Assembly: GCF_003574655.1 (NCBI RefSeq)
Contig: NZ_QNUM01000001.1
Location: forward strand, 1 to 64,000
DNA from: Cohaesibacter haloalkalitolerans
GTDB taxonomy: Bacteria; Pseudomonadota; Alphaproteobacteria; Rhizobiales; Cohaesibacteraceae
Direction: 5' to 3'
DNA: 64,000 bases
Positions 21,047-29,898 of the stretch are shown piece by piece (the stretch's first letter is position 1; every line of letters begins with the position of its first letter). The notes under the pieces were generated by a model, which was not told the DNA's origin, did no database searches, and saw nothing but the letters and a program-made list of their open reading frames with translations. A program made the translations under genes and the position numbers.

Positions 21047-22036
21047 TTATTCGGCCATTGCGTTGATCTTCTCAACCCAGCCTTCCGGCCAGTTCTTGGA
21101 ACGATCAGAATTGAAGTAGAAGTCCTGCACGTGCTTGCGGAATGCAGCAACGTCAGGCTTCGTGACCTTCAGGCCCTTTTCCTTGAAGAAGTCGATGAGG
21201 CGAGCTTCTTCCTTGTAGCGGTTCTCGTTGTTCCAGTCGCAAGAAGCCTGGGCGGCTTCGGTCATGGCAGTCTTTTCGCTATCGCTAAGCTTTTCCCAGG
21301 TCTTGTTGTTGACTGCAATGTTCAGACCATCAACCAGGTGATCGGTCAGGGTGATCTGCTTGGTCACTTCGTAGAACTTTGCAGCTTCAACCGTAGGCAG
21401 AGGGTTGTCCTGAGCGTCGATGGTACCGGTCTGCAGACCAAGATAGACTTCGCCGAACGGCAGCGGTGTCGGGCTGGCGCCCAGTGCCTGACCGAGGAAG
21501 AGCCATGCATCGGAACCAGGCATACGCAGTTTGACACCTTTGAGATCGTCAGGGGTGTTGACTTCCTTCTCGGCGCGCAGGTTCAGCTCACGGGTACCCA
21601 GATAGCAGGTATCGAGCAGCTGGACATCCATGTCGCTGGAGACGGCTTCTTTCAGCTCGACGCCCAGATCGGAGTTGAGGAAGGTGCGATAGTGCTTGGC
21701 ATTCTGGAACAGGTAGCCAGCGGTCAGAACGCTATACTGCGGAAGGTTGTCAGCGATCAGCTGGAATGACAGATAGGTCATTTCGGCGTTGCCGCGCTGC
21801 AGGGCATCAAGGTCTGCGCCTTGTGCAAACAGGGTGCCGGAATCATAGAGCTGAACGTCGAAACGGCCAGGAACCTTCTTTTCCAGTTCTTCCTTGAAGA
21901 CCTGCATTGCCTTGGTATGCAGGTCCGAAGGAACCGAGGCAGTGGTGTATTTGATGGTGAGCTTGTCTTGAGCCGCTGCAGGAACAGCAAGGAATGTGCA
22001 GCAGAGGAGAGCGGCTGCGATACCACGAGACATCAT
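21047..22036 (-). CDS. TRAP transporter substrate-binding protein (DctP)
   Basis: Periplasmic binding protein of about 329 residues with a signal peptide (MMSRGIAAALLCCTFLAVPAAA). It contains the DctP core with the conserved arginine region LRMPGSDAWLFLGQALGASPTPLPFGEVYLGLQTGTIDAQ, in which Arg binds the substrate carboxylate. Start at 22036 with GGGAGGA upstream. The gene is divergent from an NAL-family aldolase gene, suggesting uptake of a sugar acid or keto acid handled by that operon. Confidence 0.93.
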   Translation of the reverse strand: MMSRGIAAALLCCTFLAVPAAAQDKLTIKYTTASVPSDLHTKAMQVFKEELEKKVPGRFDVQLYDSGTLFAQGADLDALQRGNAEMTYLSFQLIADNLPQYSVLTAGYLFQNAKHYRTFLNSDLGVELKEAVSSDMDVQLLDTCYLGTRELNLRAEKEVNTPDDLKGVKLRMPGSDAWLFLGQALGASPTPLPFGEVYLGLQTGTIDAQDNPLPTVEAAKFYEVTKQITLTDHLVDGLNIAVNNKTWEKLSDSEKTAMTEAAQASCDWNNENRYKEEARLIDFFKEKGLKVTKPDVAAFRKHVQDFYFNSDRSKNWPEGWVEKINAMAE

Positions 22037-22178
22037 GTTTGTCCTCCCGAACATAGATTGATCATGCACCAGAACCCTCCAGCTCCGGTGTATTGGATTA
22101 GCTCCAAGGGGCAGATTACCCCGTGAAAAATTGTTTGACCAGTTGATATTAACACTTATTGTATCAGTTATCAAATTG

Positions 22179-22186
22179 AGTATACT
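22179..22186. promoter_or_regulatory. Candidate operator between dctP and aldolase genes
   Basis: AGTATACT is a perfect palindrome inside the 186-base divergent region 22037-22222. TTGATA (22143-22148) and TATCAA (22169-22174) form a wider inverted pair nearby. The FCD-type GntR encoded at 23146 is the obvious candidate binder, but this is only position-based. Confidence 0.35.
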
Positions 22187-22222
22187 ACATTCGATCAAAA
22201 TGTTGATGGGAGGCATCACCTA

Positions 22223-23119
22223 ATGTTGGAAACTTCCGACCTCAAAGGTGTCGTCGGTGCGGCCATTACGCCGTTCACCGAAGATCATGAAATCGAAATC
22301 GCACAGCTAAAAAGGCACTGTGATGCCCTGCTCGAAGCAGGCTGTGCATACACGTCCGTATTCGGAACCACGGGTGAAGGTCCTTCGCTCTCGGTTCGGC
22401 AGAAACTGGACGCTCTGCGCGCCATGGCCGACATGGGCATGGACATGTCCCGGCAGATTCCGGGCATCATGACCTCGTCTCTGGACGATGCTGTCGCCAT
22501 GTATACCGAGGCGCACAAACTGGGTTGCCGTGCGGCCCTTATCATTCCGCCTTTCTATTACCGTAGCGTTGGTGTGGAAGGGGTTGCAGACTATTATGAA
22601 GCCCTTGTTGAAAAAGCCGGCAATCCGGGTCTCGACATCGTGCTCTACAACTTCCCGCACTTCAGCGGCATTCCTTTCAGCGTCGAACAGGTCAAGGCCG
22701 TTCAAAAGCGCATCGGTTCGCTGGTTGTCGGCATCAAGGATTCCACCGGCTATCTGCCCGGCGGGCTTGAACTGATCAAGGCATTCCCCGAGCTCTCCAT
22801 CTTTACCGGCAGCGATGCCATTCTGCGCGACATGGTCGATGCCGGTGGAGCCGGGATGATCGGCGGCATGACGAACCCGTTTGCAAAGGACTGCGTGCAG
22901 TTGTATCGTGGCGGTGTTTCGGAAGGCTTCGTGAAACGCGCCACCCTGCGCATCGAAACGGTCGATGGCAATGGCGGTTTGAATGTGCTCAAGGCTCTGA
23001 TGGCCAAAGTCTATGACAATCCTGCTTTTGCACGCACCATGCCCCCTATGGAGCCTCTGTCTTCCGAGAAGTTGGCTGCAATTGAAGCTGCCTTGGCGGA
23101 AGCTGAAAAGGCTCTCTGA
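22223..23119 (+). CDS. DHDPS/N-acetylneuraminate-lyase family aldolase
   Basis: Class I aldolase of 298 residues. The Schiff-base lysine is in VVGIKDSTG (about K172), the Tyr of VLYNFP and the FGTTGEGPSL motif are present. This family includes dihydrodipicolinate synthase, sialic-acid lyase and 2-keto-3-deoxy sugar-acid aldolases. Its position at the head of a carbohydrate operon opposite a TRAP importer favours a keto-deoxy sugar acid over lysine synthesis. GGGAGG precedes the ATG. Exact substrate not determinable here. Confidence 0.87.
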   Translation: MLETSDLKGVVGAAITPFTEDHEIEIAQLKRHCDALLEAGCAYTSVFGTTGEGPSLSVRQKLDALRAMADMGMDMSRQIPGIMTSSLDDAVAMYTEAHKLGCRAALIIPPFYYRSVGVEGVADYYEALVEKAGNPGLDIVLYNFPHFSGIPFSVEQVKAVQKRIGSLVVGIKDSTGYLPGGLELIKAFPELSIFTGSDAILRDMVDAGGAGMIGGMTNPFAKDCVQLYRGGVSEGFVKRATLRIETVDGNGGLNVLKALMAKVYDNPAFARTMPPMEPLSSEKLAAIEAALAEAEKAL

Positions 23120-23145
23120 AGGTGTCAAGGTGAAAGGGAAGTAAA

Positions 23146-23826
23146 GTGATGGCAGGTCGCGCAATGACGAAACCCGCAGATAGCTCTCGCAGCGTCAAGG
23201 AAACGGCGTACGAGCTGTTTCAGGCTGCCCTTTTCGAAGGGGCCCTGAAGTCAGGTCAACTCGTCAGCCAGAGGGACCTCGTCAATTTGCTGAACCTGTC
23301 CATCGGGGCCCTGCGTGAACTTCTGCCGCGTCTGGAATCGGAAGGTCTGATCACGGTCGTTCCCCAGCGCGGCATACAGATCACGGCGATTGACCTGCCG
23401 ATGATCCGCGACGCCTTCCAGATGCGGGCTGCACTGGAACGCGAAGCGGTCATTCACGCGGTCAAGAACATGCCGGACAGTGTTCTGGAAGAACAGCGCC
23501 AGCGCCATCTCGATATTGTAGCCGCCGTGGAAAGCGGCCTGACGGAAGAAATCCTCAAGCGTGGCCAGCAGATCGACACGGATTTCCACAATGTGCTGAT
23601 CCGTCTGACCAACAATGAAATCCTCATTCAGGCCTACAATATCAACGCCATCCGCATCAAGCTGATCCGCCATGATCGCATCAGCCTGACGGAACTCCTG
23701 CTCCCCCACACCTTCACCGACCACCTGGCTATCATCGACGCCATCGCCAAGCGCGACACCATTGCGGCAATCGAGGCGATGGATATCCATATCTCTCATG
23801 CTCGACAGAGGGCAACGGAGCTTTAG
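23146..23826 (+). CDS. GntR family regulator with FCD domain
   Basis: Regulator of 226 residues: winged helix (LVSQRDLVNLLNLSIGALRELLPRLESEGLI) then an FCD ligand-binding domain with the usual His/Asp metal-binding positions (for example DTDFHNVL and HTFTDHLAIIDAI). A GTG at 23146 and an ATG at 23149 are adjacent; AAAGGGA upstream fits either. It sits between the aldolase and rhamnosidase genes, so it likely controls this operon and perhaps the divergent TRAP genes. Confidence 0.86.
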   Translation: MMAGRAMTKPADSSRSVKETAYELFQAALFEGALKSGQLVSQRDLVNLLNLSIGALRELLPRLESEGLITVVPQRGIQITAIDLPMIRDAFQMRAALEREAVIHAVKNMPDSVLEEQRQRHLDIVAAVESGLTEEILKRGQQIDTDFHNVLIRLTNNEILIQAYNINAIRIKLIRHDRISLTELLLPHTFTDHLAIIDAIAKRDTIAAIEAMDIHISHARQRATEL

Positions 23827-26517
23827 GTGACACTATCGAATATCGGGCAAGTCGGGGCGATCCTTGCGAAAGGCCTGAAATGCCAGCATCTTGCGCGCGT
23901 TCAGGGGCTGAATGATCGCAGGCCCTTCTTTAGCTGGGCGCTGGAGGAAAGCAGCTTTGCAACACGCAATGCCTGCCAGAGCGCATGGCGTCTGGTCATC
24001 GGCTCGACCAGAGCCTCGGTGCTGGACGGACAGGGATCGATCTGGGATTCGGGCAAGCGCTCTGGAAACGGCAATTTCACCTATCTTGACGAAGACCTGA
24101 CACTACCGCGTGACAGTCACCTGTGGTGGAGTATTCAGGTCTGGGACGGGGAAGACAAGCCTTCGCAGATGGCCGAACCGGGCGAGATATTCACAGGTCT
24201 TGCGGCCGACGCCTTCAAGGCGAGCTGGATCGGGCGTTATTTCGTGCTGCCCGCAGGCCGCGATGTGCCTCAGGACAATCTCTACGACAACCGTTTTCAG
24301 GCCCGGCCAGCCGATTATCTGCGCCGCGAGATCAGGCTCGACGAGGCACCCGTCCGTGCGACCGCCTATCTTTCCGCCCTCGGGCTTTATGAATTCTACA
24401 TCAACGGCAAGCGCATCGGAAACGATGTCATGGCGCCGGGCTGGACCGACTACCACACCCGCGTGGAATACCAGACCCATGATGTGACCGAGCATCTGGC
24501 CGCAGGCGACATCTGTCTTGGTGCCATTATCGGCGAGGGCTGGTATTCGGGCCGCATCGGCCACAACCAGCGCCGCGCCGGCAACCATTATGGCGGTCGT
24601 CCGGCTTTCCTGTGCCAGCTGCATCTGGAATATGCCGACGGACGCATCGAGACCATTCTCTCGGACGGCAACTGGATGACCCGGCAGGGACCGATCTGCT
24701 ATTCCGATTTCCTCGCCGGAGAAATGGTGGATGCCCGCCTCTCCCTCGGCGACTGGTGCCAGTGCGGCATCGACACAACCTATTGGCAGCCGGTGGAAGA
24801 AATCATTCCCGAGCCAGGCCTGCCGCAGATTGATGCCTCCCGCTGCCAGCCGGCGCGCGAAGTGGCACGCCTTGCGCCCGAATCGGTGTTCATTCAGGAC
24901 GCTCAAACCACCATCTACGACTTCGGCCAGAATCTCTCCGGCTATGTGGAAATGACGGTGAGGGCCAGCAAAGGCACGCGCTTCCTGTTGCGTCATGGTG
25001 AAATGCTGGACGCGGATGGCAGGCTCTATACCGAAAACCTGCGCTATGCGGTGTCGGAAGACATCTATATCGCCAGCGGCGAAGGCAAGGAAGTTTTCCA
25101 CCCGCGTTTCACCTTCCACGGCTTCCAGTTTGTTGAGCTGACCATTGAAGGGGAAACCGAGGCCGAGCCGGATCTGATGGCCATCGCCATCCAGACCGAT
25201 ACCCCGGTCACCGGCCAGATGAAGACCGGTCACCCCATGGTCAACCAGTTGCTGTCGAACATCTTCTGGAGCCAGCGGGACAATTTCCTTTCCGTGCCCA
25301 CCGACTGTCCACAGCGGGACGAACGCTATGGCTGGGCGGCGGACGCTCAGGTCTTCTGGCGCACGGCAGGCTATTTCATGGATATCTCGGCCTTCCTGAC
25401 CAAATGGATGGAAGACCTGATCGACGGCCAATCCGACGAGGGCGTTTTCCCCGATGTGGCGCCGACCAAGCCGCTCAACCCCTATCGCCTGACGCCGCAA
25501 CCGGGCGCTCCGGCATGGGGGGATGCGCCGATCATCATGGGCTGGATGCATTATCAGCGCTATGGTGACAAGGATCTGCTCGACCGCTGCTGGCACCCGT
25601 TTGTTGACTGGATGACCTATATCGAGCGGCACAACCCCGACGGCATCCGGCGCAGGGAAGTGCACAACAATTACGGCGACTGGCTCAGCATCGGACCGGC
25701 AACGGACCGCGACCTGGTCAACACCGCCTACTGGATCTATATCGCCGATCTGATGATCGATATCGCCAGCGCTCTAGGCAAGGAGCCCTTGCCATGGCGC
25801 ACTCTTGCCGACCGGCTGCGCAAGGCCTTTATCAAGGCCTTTGTGATGGAAGACGGCAAATTGAAGGGCGATACCCAGACAGCCTATCTGCTGGCGCTCG
25901 ATTTCAACATCCTGCCTGAAGATCTGCGCGGGGCCGCGGCGCGGCGGCTTGTCGACCTGATCGAAGCGGCAGGAGGGCATCTGCAGACTGGCTTTCTGGG
26001 GGTTCGCCACCTCTGCCCGGTGCTCAGCGACATCGGCGCGGAGGAGCTTGCCGTATCCCTGCTGCTCAAGGACACCTACCCCAGTTGGGGCTTTTCCATC
26101 AAGCATGGCGCCACCTCTATCTGGGAGCGCTGGGACGGCTGGACCGAGGAGAAGGGGTTCCAGAGCAAGGCCATGAACAGCTTCAACCACTATGCCTATG
26201 GCTCGGTGGGAGAATGGATCTGGTCACGGCTGGCGGGTATCGACTGGGACGTGGAGGCGCCGGGCTACCGCGCCCTCGTCATGCGGCCGATATTCGACAA
26301 GCGCATCGGCTTTGTGGAAGCCATTTACGACGCCCACACCGGGCGCATCGAGAGCCATTGGCATTTCAGGGAGAGTGATGTTGAATGGGCCATCGCCTTG
26401 CCACCGGGGGTTAGCGCCTCGGTAAGGCTTCCCGAGGCCATGACATCGGATCGCGGCAGCCAGTTTACGCTGGAGCCCGGTCATCATGTGATCAGGGCCT
26501 ATCCGATCACAGCATAA
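23827..26517 (+). CDS. GH78 alpha-L-rhamnosidase
   Basis: Large hydrolase of 896 residues with the bacterial rhamnosidase architecture: N-terminal beta domains (YEFYINGKRIGNDVMAPGWTDY, NYGGRPAFLCQL region), an alpha/alpha-barrel catalytic domain containing DCPQRDERYGWAADAQ and WGDAPIIMGW, and a C-terminal beta domain. It should release terminal L-rhamnose from glycosides. No signal peptide is visible, so it is probably cytoplasmic and acts on imported oligosaccharides or glycosides. The GTG start follows the GntR stop directly. It is cotranscribed with a sugar kinase and an isomerase. Confidence 0.92.
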   Translation: MTLSNIGQVGAILAKGLKCQHLARVQGLNDRRPFFSWALEESSFATRNACQSAWRLVIGSTRASVLDGQGSIWDSGKRSGNGNFTYLDEDLTLPRDSHLWWSIQVWDGEDKPSQMAEPGEIFTGLAADAFKASWIGRYFVLPAGRDVPQDNLYDNRFQARPADYLRREIRLDEAPVRATAYLSALGLYEFYINGKRIGNDVMAPGWTDYHTRVEYQTHDVTEHLAAGDICLGAIIGEGWYSGRIGHNQRRAGNHYGGRPAFLCQLHLEYADGRIETILSDGNWMTRQGPICYSDFLAGEMVDARLSLGDWCQCGIDTTYWQPVEEIIPEPGLPQIDASRCQPAREVARLAPESVFIQDAQTTIYDFGQNLSGYVEMTVRASKGTRFLLRHGEMLDADGRLYTENLRYAVSEDIYIASGEGKEVFHPRFTFHGFQFVELTIEGETEAEPDLMAIAIQTDTPVTGQMKTGHPMVNQLLSNIFWSQRDNFLSVPTDCPQRDERYGWAADAQVFWRTAGYFMDISAFLTKWMEDLIDGQSDEGVFPDVAPTKPLNPYRLTPQPGAPAWGDAPIIMGWMHYQRYGDKDLLDRCWHPFVDWMTYIERHNPDGIRRREVHNNYGDWLSIGPATDRDLVNTAYWIYIADLMIDIASALGKEPLPWRTLADRLRKAFIKAFVMEDGKLKGDTQTAYLLALDFNILPEDLRGAAARRLVDLIEAAGGHLQTGFLGVRHLCPVLSDIGAEELAVSLLLKDTYPSWGFSIKHGATSIWERWDGWTEEKGFQSKAMNSFNHYAYGSVGEWIWSRLAGIDWDVEAPGYRALVMRPIFDKRIGFVEAIYDAHTGRIESHWHFRESDVEWAIALPPGVSASVRLPEAMTSDRGSQFTLEPGHHVIRAYPITA

Positions 26518-26575
26518 ACCAGCAAGAACGATCCCGTCCGGGCCGGTTGGCAAGGCGGGATCCGGGAGGAAAAAC

Positions 26576-28156
26576 ATGTATTACATCGGCATTGATGTCG
26601 GGTCTGCCAGCACGCGGACCGGGGTCTATGACGCAGGCGGCACCCGCCTTGCCTTTGCGACCCGCGCCATCAAACAGTTTCACCCCAAGGCCAATTTCGT
26701 CGAGCAGTCATCTGCCGACATCTGGGGAATGATCTGCGAGGCTACGAAAGAGGCCGTTCAAAAGGCCGGGATCGACCCCGCCCAGATCCGCTCCATCGGC
26801 TTTGATGCCACCTGCTCTCTGGTTGCCGTTGCAGAGGACGGATCGTCCATTTCGGTGTCTGAAGGCGGTTCCGCCGAGCAGGACATCATCATGTGGATGG
26901 ACCATCGCGCGGACGCGGAAACGGCAGCCATCAACGCCACCGGCCACGATGCCCTGAAATATGTCGGCGGCGAAGTTTCCATCGAGATGGAACTGCCCAA
27001 GATCCTGTGGCTGAAAAAGAATTATCCCGATCGCTATGCCGCCGTCTGGCGCTTCTTCGACCTTGCCGACTATCTGGTCTGGCGCTGCACCGAGGGCGAC
27101 ACGGCAAGCACCTGTACCCTCACCTGCAAATGGAACTATCTGGCCCATGAAGGGCGCTTTCCGACCGACATGCTCGACGCCGTCGGCCTCACTGACTTGA
27201 CGGCCAAGGTTCCGGCCAAGGTTCTGCCGCTTGGCGATTCCGCCGGTGTTCTTGGCAAGGTTGCAGCGTCCCAGCTCGGTCTGCCGGAAGGCATCACCAT
27301 CGCCGCCGGCATCATCGATGCCCACGCCGGTGGGCTGGCGCTGATCGGAGCGGAGCCGGACGGTGGACTGGCGCTCATTTCAGGCACCTCCAACTGCCAT
27401 ATGATCGTCAATCAGAATCCTGTCATGGTTCCCGGCGTCTGGGGCCCCTATTTCGGCGCCATGCTGCCCGGCTTCTGGCTGGGAGAAGGCGGCCAGAGCG
27501 CAGCCGGATCGCTGGTCGAATGGACCATCCACCAGTGCGAGGCCTGGCCTCAGCTGCAGGAAGAGGCCAAGGCGGCGGGCAAGCATCCGATTGCCCTGCT
27601 CAATGAGTGGGTTGCCGATCTGGAATCCCGTGAGGCCAATCCGACTGCGGCCCTGCATGTGCTGGGTGACCATCATGGCAACCGCTCTCCGCGCGCCAAT
27701 CCCCATGCTCGTGGCGTGGTCTCCGGCCTGACGCTGGAAACCGGACGCGACCAGCTGGCCCGGCTCTATCTGGCCACCCTGCAGGCCGTTGCCTATGGCA
27801 CGCGCCACATCATCGAGGAAATGAGCAAGGCGGGCCATTCCATCAAGACTCTCTATGTCTGTGGTGGCGCAACCAAAAACCCGCTCTGGCTGAGAGAATA
27901 TGCCAACATCACCGGTCGCGATATCCAGATGGCCAGTGAGGAGGATGTTGTCACCCTTGGCGCGGCGATCCTCGGCGCTGTGGCTTCAGGCGACTTCGCA
28001 AGCATTCCGGCCGCCAGTGCCGCTCTCGTCCAGCCGGGCGCCAGCGTCAAGGCCGATCCATCAACCGCTGCCTTCCATGCAGCAAAATATCAAGTCTATC
28101 TCAATCTCTATGACAACCGCGAACATCACAATGCGCTGATGGCTGCGGTCCTCTGA
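26576..28156 (+). CDS. FGGY-family carbohydrate kinase
   Basis: Kinase of 526 residues, close to the ribulokinase-like branch of the FGGY family. Motifs in order: phosphate-1 loop GIDVGSASTRTGVYD at the N-terminus, MWMDHRAD near residue 105, GIIDAHAGG near residue 245 (catalytic Asp), ISGTSN near residue 270 and the adenosine-site stretch YVCGGATKNPLW. It likely phosphorylates a ketopentose or deoxyketohexose produced by the next gene's isomerase. GGGAGG precedes the ATG. Confidence 0.9.
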   Translation: MYYIGIDVGSASTRTGVYDAGGTRLAFATRAIKQFHPKANFVEQSSADIWGMICEATKEAVQKAGIDPAQIRSIGFDATCSLVAVAEDGSSISVSEGGSAEQDIIMWMDHRADAETAAINATGHDALKYVGGEVSIEMELPKILWLKKNYPDRYAAVWRFFDLADYLVWRCTEGDTASTCTLTCKWNYLAHEGRFPTDMLDAVGLTDLTAKVPAKVLPLGDSAGVLGKVAASQLGLPEGITIAAGIIDAHAGGLALIGAEPDGGLALISGTSNCHMIVNQNPVMVPGVWGPYFGAMLPGFWLGEGGQSAAGSLVEWTIHQCEAWPQLQEEAKAAGKHPIALLNEWVADLESREANPTAALHVLGDHHGNRSPRANPHARGVVSGLTLETGRDQLARLYLATLQAVAYGTRHIIEEMSKAGHSIKTLYVCGGATKNPLWLREYANITGRDIQMASEEDVVTLGAAILGAVASGDFASIPAASAALVQPGASVKADPSTAAFHAAKYQVYLNLYDNREHHNALMAAVL

Positions 28157-28180
28157 TTTGCAATATTCGGGAGTTGAACC

Positions 28181-29821
28181 ATGTTGAAATTGCCTGAACC
28201 GGCCGAGCTGATCACAGCTGGCGACAAGGAAATCCTGGTCGTCACCAACGCCGACCTGCGCGAAAGCGCCAACGTGCCTTGCTGGCCCGTTTACCAGAGC
28301 TTCTCCGAAGCGCTGGAAAAGGAGCTCAATGCCCAGGGCTACAAGATGAAGCGGGCCCATCCTTATCATGAAGACCGCAAGCACGGCTTCATCTCTTCCC
28401 AGAAGGAAGGCTCCGAGCTGTTCTCCCGCATCGATCCGGACGCTCCGCTGATCGTGCTGCTGACCGCCTGGCAGTATTCCCACCATATCGCGCCATCGCT
28501 TGCCAAGCATCGCGGCCCGATTCTGCTGATGGCAAACTTTGATGGCACCTGGCCGGGGCTCGTCGGCATGCTCTGCATGGCTGGCACCCTGACCTCTCTG
28601 GGTGTTTCCTATTCCCGCCTGTGGTCGGAAAAATGCGAAGACGAGTTCTTCAAACAGGGCCTGGCCACATGGCTAAAAGACGGCAAGCTTGAGCAGGACA
28701 CCAGCTATCTCAGCGACGTGACTGCCGATCATCCGCTGATGAAAAGCGATGCCGGGCAGGATGGCGTCAAGGTTGGCGAATATATCCTCAAGCACAAGGC
28801 CATTCTCGGCCTGCATGACACCTTCTGCATGGGCATGATGAACGGCTTCTTCCCGGTCAAGGCTCTCACCGACATCGGCATGCCGCTTGAGTCTCTTTCC
28901 CAGTCGGCCCTGCTGGTCGAAATGGCAAAGGTTCCTGCCGAGCTGCGCGAAGACTGCCTCAAATTCTATGAAGACCGCGGCATGCAGTTCCAGTGGGGCA
29001 GCGACAACGCAACCGAGCTGACCCGCGAACAGGTGCTCGAACAGTGCGCCATGATGATTGCCATGGCCCGCATCACCACCCGCTTCGGCCTCACCGCCGT
29101 TGGCGTGCAGTATCAGCAGGGCCTCAAGGACTGCTGCGCCGCTTCCGACTTTGCCGAAGGCGCCATCGGTTCCACCGAACGCTTCCCGATCCCGGACGAA
29201 GACGGCTCCATCATCGCCGAAGGCAAGCCGATTCCGTGCATCAACGAAGTGGACATGGGCACCGCCATTCCGCAGGCCATGCTGTTCCGTCTGCTCGACG
29301 CCATGGGGCTTCCATCCGAAACCACCCTGCATGACGTCCGCTGGGGCAGCGAATTTGAAGGCACCTTCTACTGGGACTTCGAGATTTCCGGTTCCGTTCC
29401 GTTCGAACACCTCAAGGGTGGCATCAAGGGAGCCAAGGGCTTCCGTCAGCCAGCCATGTTCTTCCCCAAGGGTGGTTCGACCATTTCCGGCCAGTGCAAG
29501 GCAGGCACCTTCATCTGGGCGCGCGCCCACTATGAAGGCACCGAAGTGATCATGCACATCGGTACCGGCATGGGACATGAACTTCCGGAAGCCGAATTTA
29601 CCCGTCGTCTTCTGGCCACCAACAAGGAATGGCCGCTGATGAACGCCACTCTCGATGGCATGGGCCGCGATGATCTGATGGCCGGACACCAGTCCAACCA
29701 CATCACCATCGCCTATGTACCGGAAGACAAGCTGGCCTATGTGCTGAAGGCCTTCGTGGCCCAGGCTCTGACCCAGGGCATCAAGGTGAAGATTGCCGGT
29801 ACGGCAAAAGACATGCTCTAG
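28181..29821 (+). CDS. L-fucose/L-arabinose isomerase-like protein
   Basis: Protein of 546 residues that resembles the fucose/arabinose isomerase superfamily, including the central INEVDMGTAIPQAML segment, where Glu and Asp would bind the metal, and a late His-containing NHITIAY. The N-terminal half looks like the fucose isomerase substrate domain. It probably interconverts an aldose and ketose for the upstream FGGY kinase, with L-rhamnose, L-fucose or a related sugar as candidates; the rhamnosidase in the operon favours a deoxy sugar. It is not a classical RhaA. Last gene before a strong terminator. Confidence 0.72.
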   Translation: MLKLPEPAELITAGDKEILVVTNADLRESANVPCWPVYQSFSEALEKELNAQGYKMKRAHPYHEDRKHGFISSQKEGSELFSRIDPDAPLIVLLTAWQYSHHIAPSLAKHRGPILLMANFDGTWPGLVGMLCMAGTLTSLGVSYSRLWSEKCEDEFFKQGLATWLKDGKLEQDTSYLSDVTADHPLMKSDAGQDGVKVGEYILKHKAILGLHDTFCMGMMNGFFPVKALTDIGMPLESLSQSALLVEMAKVPAELREDCLKFYEDRGMQFQWGSDNATELTREQVLEQCAMMIAMARITTRFGLTAVGVQYQQGLKDCCAASDFAEGAIGSTERFPIPDEDGSIIAEGKPIPCINEVDMGTAIPQAMLFRLLDAMGLPSETTLHDVRWGSEFEGTFYWDFEISGSVPFEHLKGGIKGAKGFRQPAMFFPKGGSTISGQCKAGTFIWARAHYEGTEVIMHIGTGMGHELPEAEFTRRLLATNKEWPLMNATLDGMGRDDLMAGHQSNHITIAYVPEDKLAYVLKAFVAQALTQGIKVKIAGTAKDML

Positions 29822-29843
29822 GCTCTCTTAAGTTAAAGAGACG

Positions 29844-29874
29844 AAGGGGATGCGGCACACCGCATCCCCTTTTT
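29844..29874 (+). terminator. Terminator of the rhamnosidase operon
   Basis: A perfect 12-base stem (29844-29855 with 29860-29871), four-base loop CACA, then a T-run. It is 22 bases after the isomerase stop. It also lies between convergent operons and may act on both. Confidence 0.93.
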
Positions 29875-29898
29875 ATTTCCTATCAGATCGTCGCCGTA

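Noticed and set aside
28181-29821. Isomerase-like protein as classical L-rhamnose isomerase RhaA
   Set aside because: Length, layout and visible segments suit the fucose/arabinose isomerase superfamily; RhaA motifs were not seen.
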